64,000 bases of DNA, from contig JAIXKK010000200.1 in NCBI GenBank assembly GCA_026954325.1, positions 105,804-169,803 of the forward strand, read 5' to 3'. The stretch is from Bryobacterales bacterium (GTDB taxonomy: Bacteria > Acidobacteriota > Terriglobia > Bryobacterales > Bryobacteraceae). Positions 61,603 through 64,000 of this stretch are shown in pieces (position 1 is the stretch's first letter; every line of letters starts with the position of its first letter). A program made the position numbers and the translations under genes. The notes beneath the pieces are model-generated. The model saw nothing but the letters and a program-made list of their open reading frames with translations. It was not told the DNA's origin and did not search any database.

Positions 61603-64000
61603 TCAGAAAACCAGCCGTAAGGCGAACTGAACCACCCGCGGCGTGTTGGCTTGCGTCAGAGCGATGGTTCCAAACGCGGCCGAGGTGATCGAGGTTTGCG
61701 GGCCGTTGAAATCCACAAAATTCGTGACGTTGAACAATTCGGTCCGGAATTCGAGCTTGAAGCGCTCTGAAATCGGGATCTGCTTCTCGATGAGGGCGTT
61801 CAGGCTCCTCTTCCCCGGGATGCGTACGTCAGGAAGTTCGCGGCTGACGTTGCCGAACTGGAATTGGGGGGTGCGGGTGAACGCTGCCTTGTTGAAGTAA
61901 ATTCCGTTATCGGTGATCTGCGGCCCGCCGGCGAGATTTCCGGGTTGGCCGGTGGCCATGGGACGGGCAATGCCGATGTTGAAGGCATTGGAATCGTTCG
62001 GCGAGGTGACGGTTACGGGGATGCCGCTGGCATAGCTGTAGATTCCAGCCAGCGCCCAGTTGCCCACCACGCGGGCCAGCAAGCCCCGGTTGAGCATGCG
62101 CTTGCCTAGTCCGAAGGGTAACTCGTACCGCACGCTCAAGTTGACGTAGTTGGGAATGTCCAGGTAGGACAGCGCGCGGTCGCAGGAGAAGCAGTAGGTG
62201 TTGTTGAACGAGGCGGACTGGCCGTTGTTGATTTCCCCCACATTATCAATCAGTTTGGAGCGCGTATAGTTGAACAGCACGGCGAGTCCCTGCGCGAAGC
62301 GCCGCTCGGCTTTCAGTTCCAGCGCATGGTAGCTCGAGTGGCCGGACGGCACGGTTATGCCGTCGGCCCCGGTGAACTGAGGATAGGGCCGGAGCAACTG
62401 CGCGTACTGCACGGTGGGAAGGCTTAAAGTAGATGAAGGATCAGTGATGTAGCCGTAGAAGGGATTTGGCACCGCCTTGGTCAACTGCGAGCCCAGGGCC
62501 AGTTGGTCAGGCCGCAACTGGTTGAACGCGACGCGAGCCGGCAACGCCACATTACTTGTTCCCGTGTAGCCGATTCCGGCCATGATCGACAAGGGTAATT
62601 GACGTTCGATGCCCAACGACCACTGCGCCTGATAAGGCATGCGCTGTTCCCGGATGGGGCCGCTGATCGCCTGGCCGAGCAGCGTGCCGAGACCCAGAGC
62701 GCTGCCCGTGGGGGCGAGGATGCCTTGCGGAAAGGGATTCGCCAGATTGAATAGCGGCGTCACGCTGTCCGCCTCCGTCACAATATTATTCGTGGTCCGC
62801 TGGAAGCCGAGGGAGGTATCCGTGCTCGTTGAGATATAGGGATGGTGGAAAAAGCCGAGACCGGCCCGTATGACTGTTTTGTCCTGCATCCGGTAGGCCA
62901 GGCCAATGCGCGGTTCCCAGTTATTGCGATCCGGCGTCTGGACGCGGCGGCCTTTGCCGTCGATTCCCACGAAGCCCAGACCGCCCCTCAGGCTGTAACC
63001 GGGAACCTGGAGCGGCGAGGGGTTGGTCAAGTCAAGATACACATACTGATTGTTTGCTTCAATGCTGGGCAGTTCCAGGTTGTAGCGGATACCCATGGTC
63101 AATGTGAGCCGCTGGTTGACCCGCCACTCATCCTGAAAATATCCCGCGTAATAGGGGTGACTGTTCTTCCAGTGCGGGTTGATCTGATAATTGACGGCTG
63201 CCGCTCCCAATAGCAGATCCGCGAGACCCGATCCCGTATTCGCAGCCGCCGCCTTCGCATTCGGGCCGCCCGTGAAGGCGCCGCTGGTGGAAATCCGGAG
63301 CGGATAGATGACGTTCCAATCCACCGTGTAATAACGCCAGTCGAAACCGGCTTTCAGGGTGTGGGCGCCGCGTAACATCGTGAGCGAATTCGCGTATTGA
63401 TAGGTCCGCATGATGGACACGGTATAGTACGGACTGTTCGACAACGGGCTGTATCCACCCAAGGTAAGGCTGGGGAATTGCAGCATCGACATGCCTTTGG
63501 TGATGGAGGACGGCCACCCGAGAGATGGCACGTCAAAGCCGAGAGTGAGCGGCACCCGGTTGGTTTGGCTGGTGGCCATGGAGAACCGCTGCACGTAGAT
63601 TGTGTGCGGGTTGAACACCCAGGTATCGCTTACCATCCAGTTTTCACCGGGAATAACGTTAGGCGCCTGGACGGGAGCTTGCAGGTTGCCGTAAACCTGT
63701 GGCTGGATATTGGCCTGTTCGAACCAGTTTCCGCGCGCGAACATGCTGTGGCGCTGGGAGAACTGGTGGTCGATGCGGGCGTCGATGCGATCGTTTTCCA
63801 GGCTCTGGAAGGCGGAACGGATAAAGTTGTTCGTATCGCTTTTGCCGACCCCCGCCGTGTTCGGCAGCGGGTAGTACGGTAACAGATTCTTAGCAACCGG
63901 ATTGAGAAGGTTTTTGGGAATCACGTTTCCGGGGAACACGTCACGAACGTACCGGACCGTACCCTGTGGCGCGGTGGGGTCCAACTGCGTGGTGTACGGG
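61603..64000 (-). CDS. TonB-dependent receptor, Oar-like, 3' part
   Basis: The frame is open to the window edge, so the start, signal peptide, regulatory and plug domains lie outside. The visible 799 residues are barrel sequence of the Oar-like group (DVFPGNVIPKNLLNPVAKNLLPYYPLPN, HTLKAGFDWRYY, LTLTMGIRYNLELP, FNYTRSKLIDN) ending in the aromatic C-terminal strand RVVQFALRLVF needed for outer-membrane insertion. It is the third receptor of this type in the window. The gene downstream of it on the same strand is the JAMM gene, 93 bases away. The substrate is unknown. Confidence 0.92.
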   Translation of the reverse strand, partial: PYTTQLDPTAPQGTVRYVRDVFPGNVIPKNLLNPVAKNLLPYYPLPNTAGVGKSDTNNFIRSAFQSLENDRIDARIDHQFSQRHSMFARGNWFEQANIQPQVYGNLQAPVQAPNVIPGENWMVSDTWVFNPHTIYVQRFSMATSQTNRVPLTLGFDVPSLGWPSSITKGMSMLQFPSLTLGGYSPLSNSPYYTVSIMRTYQYANSLTMLRGAHTLKAGFDWRYYTVDWNVIYPLRISTSGAFTGGPNAKAAAANTGSGLADLLLGAAAVNYQINPHWKNSHPYYAGYFQDEWRVNQRLTLTMGIRYNLELPSIEANNQYVYLDLTNPSPLQVPGYSLRGGLGFVGIDGKGRRVQTPDRNNWEPRIGLAYRMQDKTVIRAGLGFFHHPYISTSTDTSLGFQRTTNNIVTEADSVTPLFNLANPFPQGILAPTGSALGLGTLLGQAISGPIREQRMPYQAQWSLGIERQLPLSIMAGIGYTGTSNVALPARVAFNQLRPDQLALGSQLTKAVPNPFYGYITDPSSTLSLPTVQYAQLLRPYPQFTGADGITVPSGHSSYHALELKAERRFAQGLAVLFNYTRSKLIDNVGEINNGQSASFNNTYCFSCDRALSYLDIPNYVNLSVRYELPFGLGKRMLNRGLLARVVGNWALAGIYSYASGIPVTVTSPNDSNAFNIGIARPMATGQPGNLAGGPQITDNGIYFNKAAFTRTPQFQFGNVSRELPDVRIPGKRSLNALIEKQIPISERFKLEFRTELFNVTNFVDFNGPQTSITSAAFGTIALTQANTPRVVQFALRLVF

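Overview
The window is high-GC, densely packed DNA. Its gene content points to a soil Acidobacteriota, most like Bryobacterales/Solibacter relatives: three large Oar-type TonB-dependent receptors with an N-terminal carboxypeptidase-regulatory domain, PQQ-type dehydrogenases joined to cytochrome c, CocE-type hydrolases, PD40 propeller proteins, many short Tat-like leaders, and F420 biosynthesis. This placement is inferred from gene content only; no rRNA gene is present.

Layout. 1-8.4 kb: end of a MacB-type permease, a class IV PLP aminotransferase, a dienelactone hydrolase-like protein, then a three-gene operon (PD40 propeller fused to a CehA/McbA-type metallohydrolase, a C45 autoproteolytic acyltransferase, a class V aminotransferase). 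8.5-10.8 kb: a lower-GC restriction-modification pair bounded by a 15-bp direct repeat whose right copy is the 3' end of cofE. 10.8-17.2 kb: an F420 locus, cofE-cofC-cofD-npdG leftward and cofG-cofH rightward from a 56-bp divergent promoter, followed by two F420/flavin split-barrel proteins. 17.2-25.3 kb: a Gfo/Idh/MocA protein, a cytochrome c-PQQ dehydrogenase and a sugar isomerase-like protein, interrupted by a TonB-receptor gene lying between two identical 333-bp copies of the dehydrogenase 3' end. 25.4-28.4 kb: ftsH and a frameshifted helix-hairpin-helix gene. 28.4-43 kb: a catabolic-looking block (M20 peptidase, class V aminotransferase, FCD-type GntR regulator, a MIP18/PaaD-domain fusion and a CocE hydrolase in one leftward operon; a divergent TonB receptor; an MFS transporter with a creatininase-like hydrolase; a sugar dehydrogenase with two haem c sites). 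GTATAC palindromes lie in both divergent promoters of this block.

43.9-46.8 kb is a decayed integrative element next to tRNA-Ser(GCU): Dam-type methylase, frameshifted endonuclease and frameshifted tyrosine recombinase. 46.9-53.5 kb holds a TMEM175-type channel and then a run of broken genes: a radical SAM-SPASM-glycosyltransferase fusion with three separate lesions, a TylF-type methyltransferase, a methyltransferase fragment, a CmcI-type protein with an in-frame TGA, and a PhoD-type phosphatase with an internal deletion. 53.5-64 kb is intact again: gamma-glutamyltransferase, a degenerate receiver protein, a fumarylacetoacetase-family hydrolase, an SDR, a membrane-anchored JAMM protein in operon with a TPR protein, and the 3' part of a third TonB receptor.

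Together the genes suggest import and oxidation of sugars and amide- or peptide-like compounds through outer-membrane receptors, F420-dependent redox chemistry, and repeated gain and decay of mobile restriction-modification and surface-modification genes.
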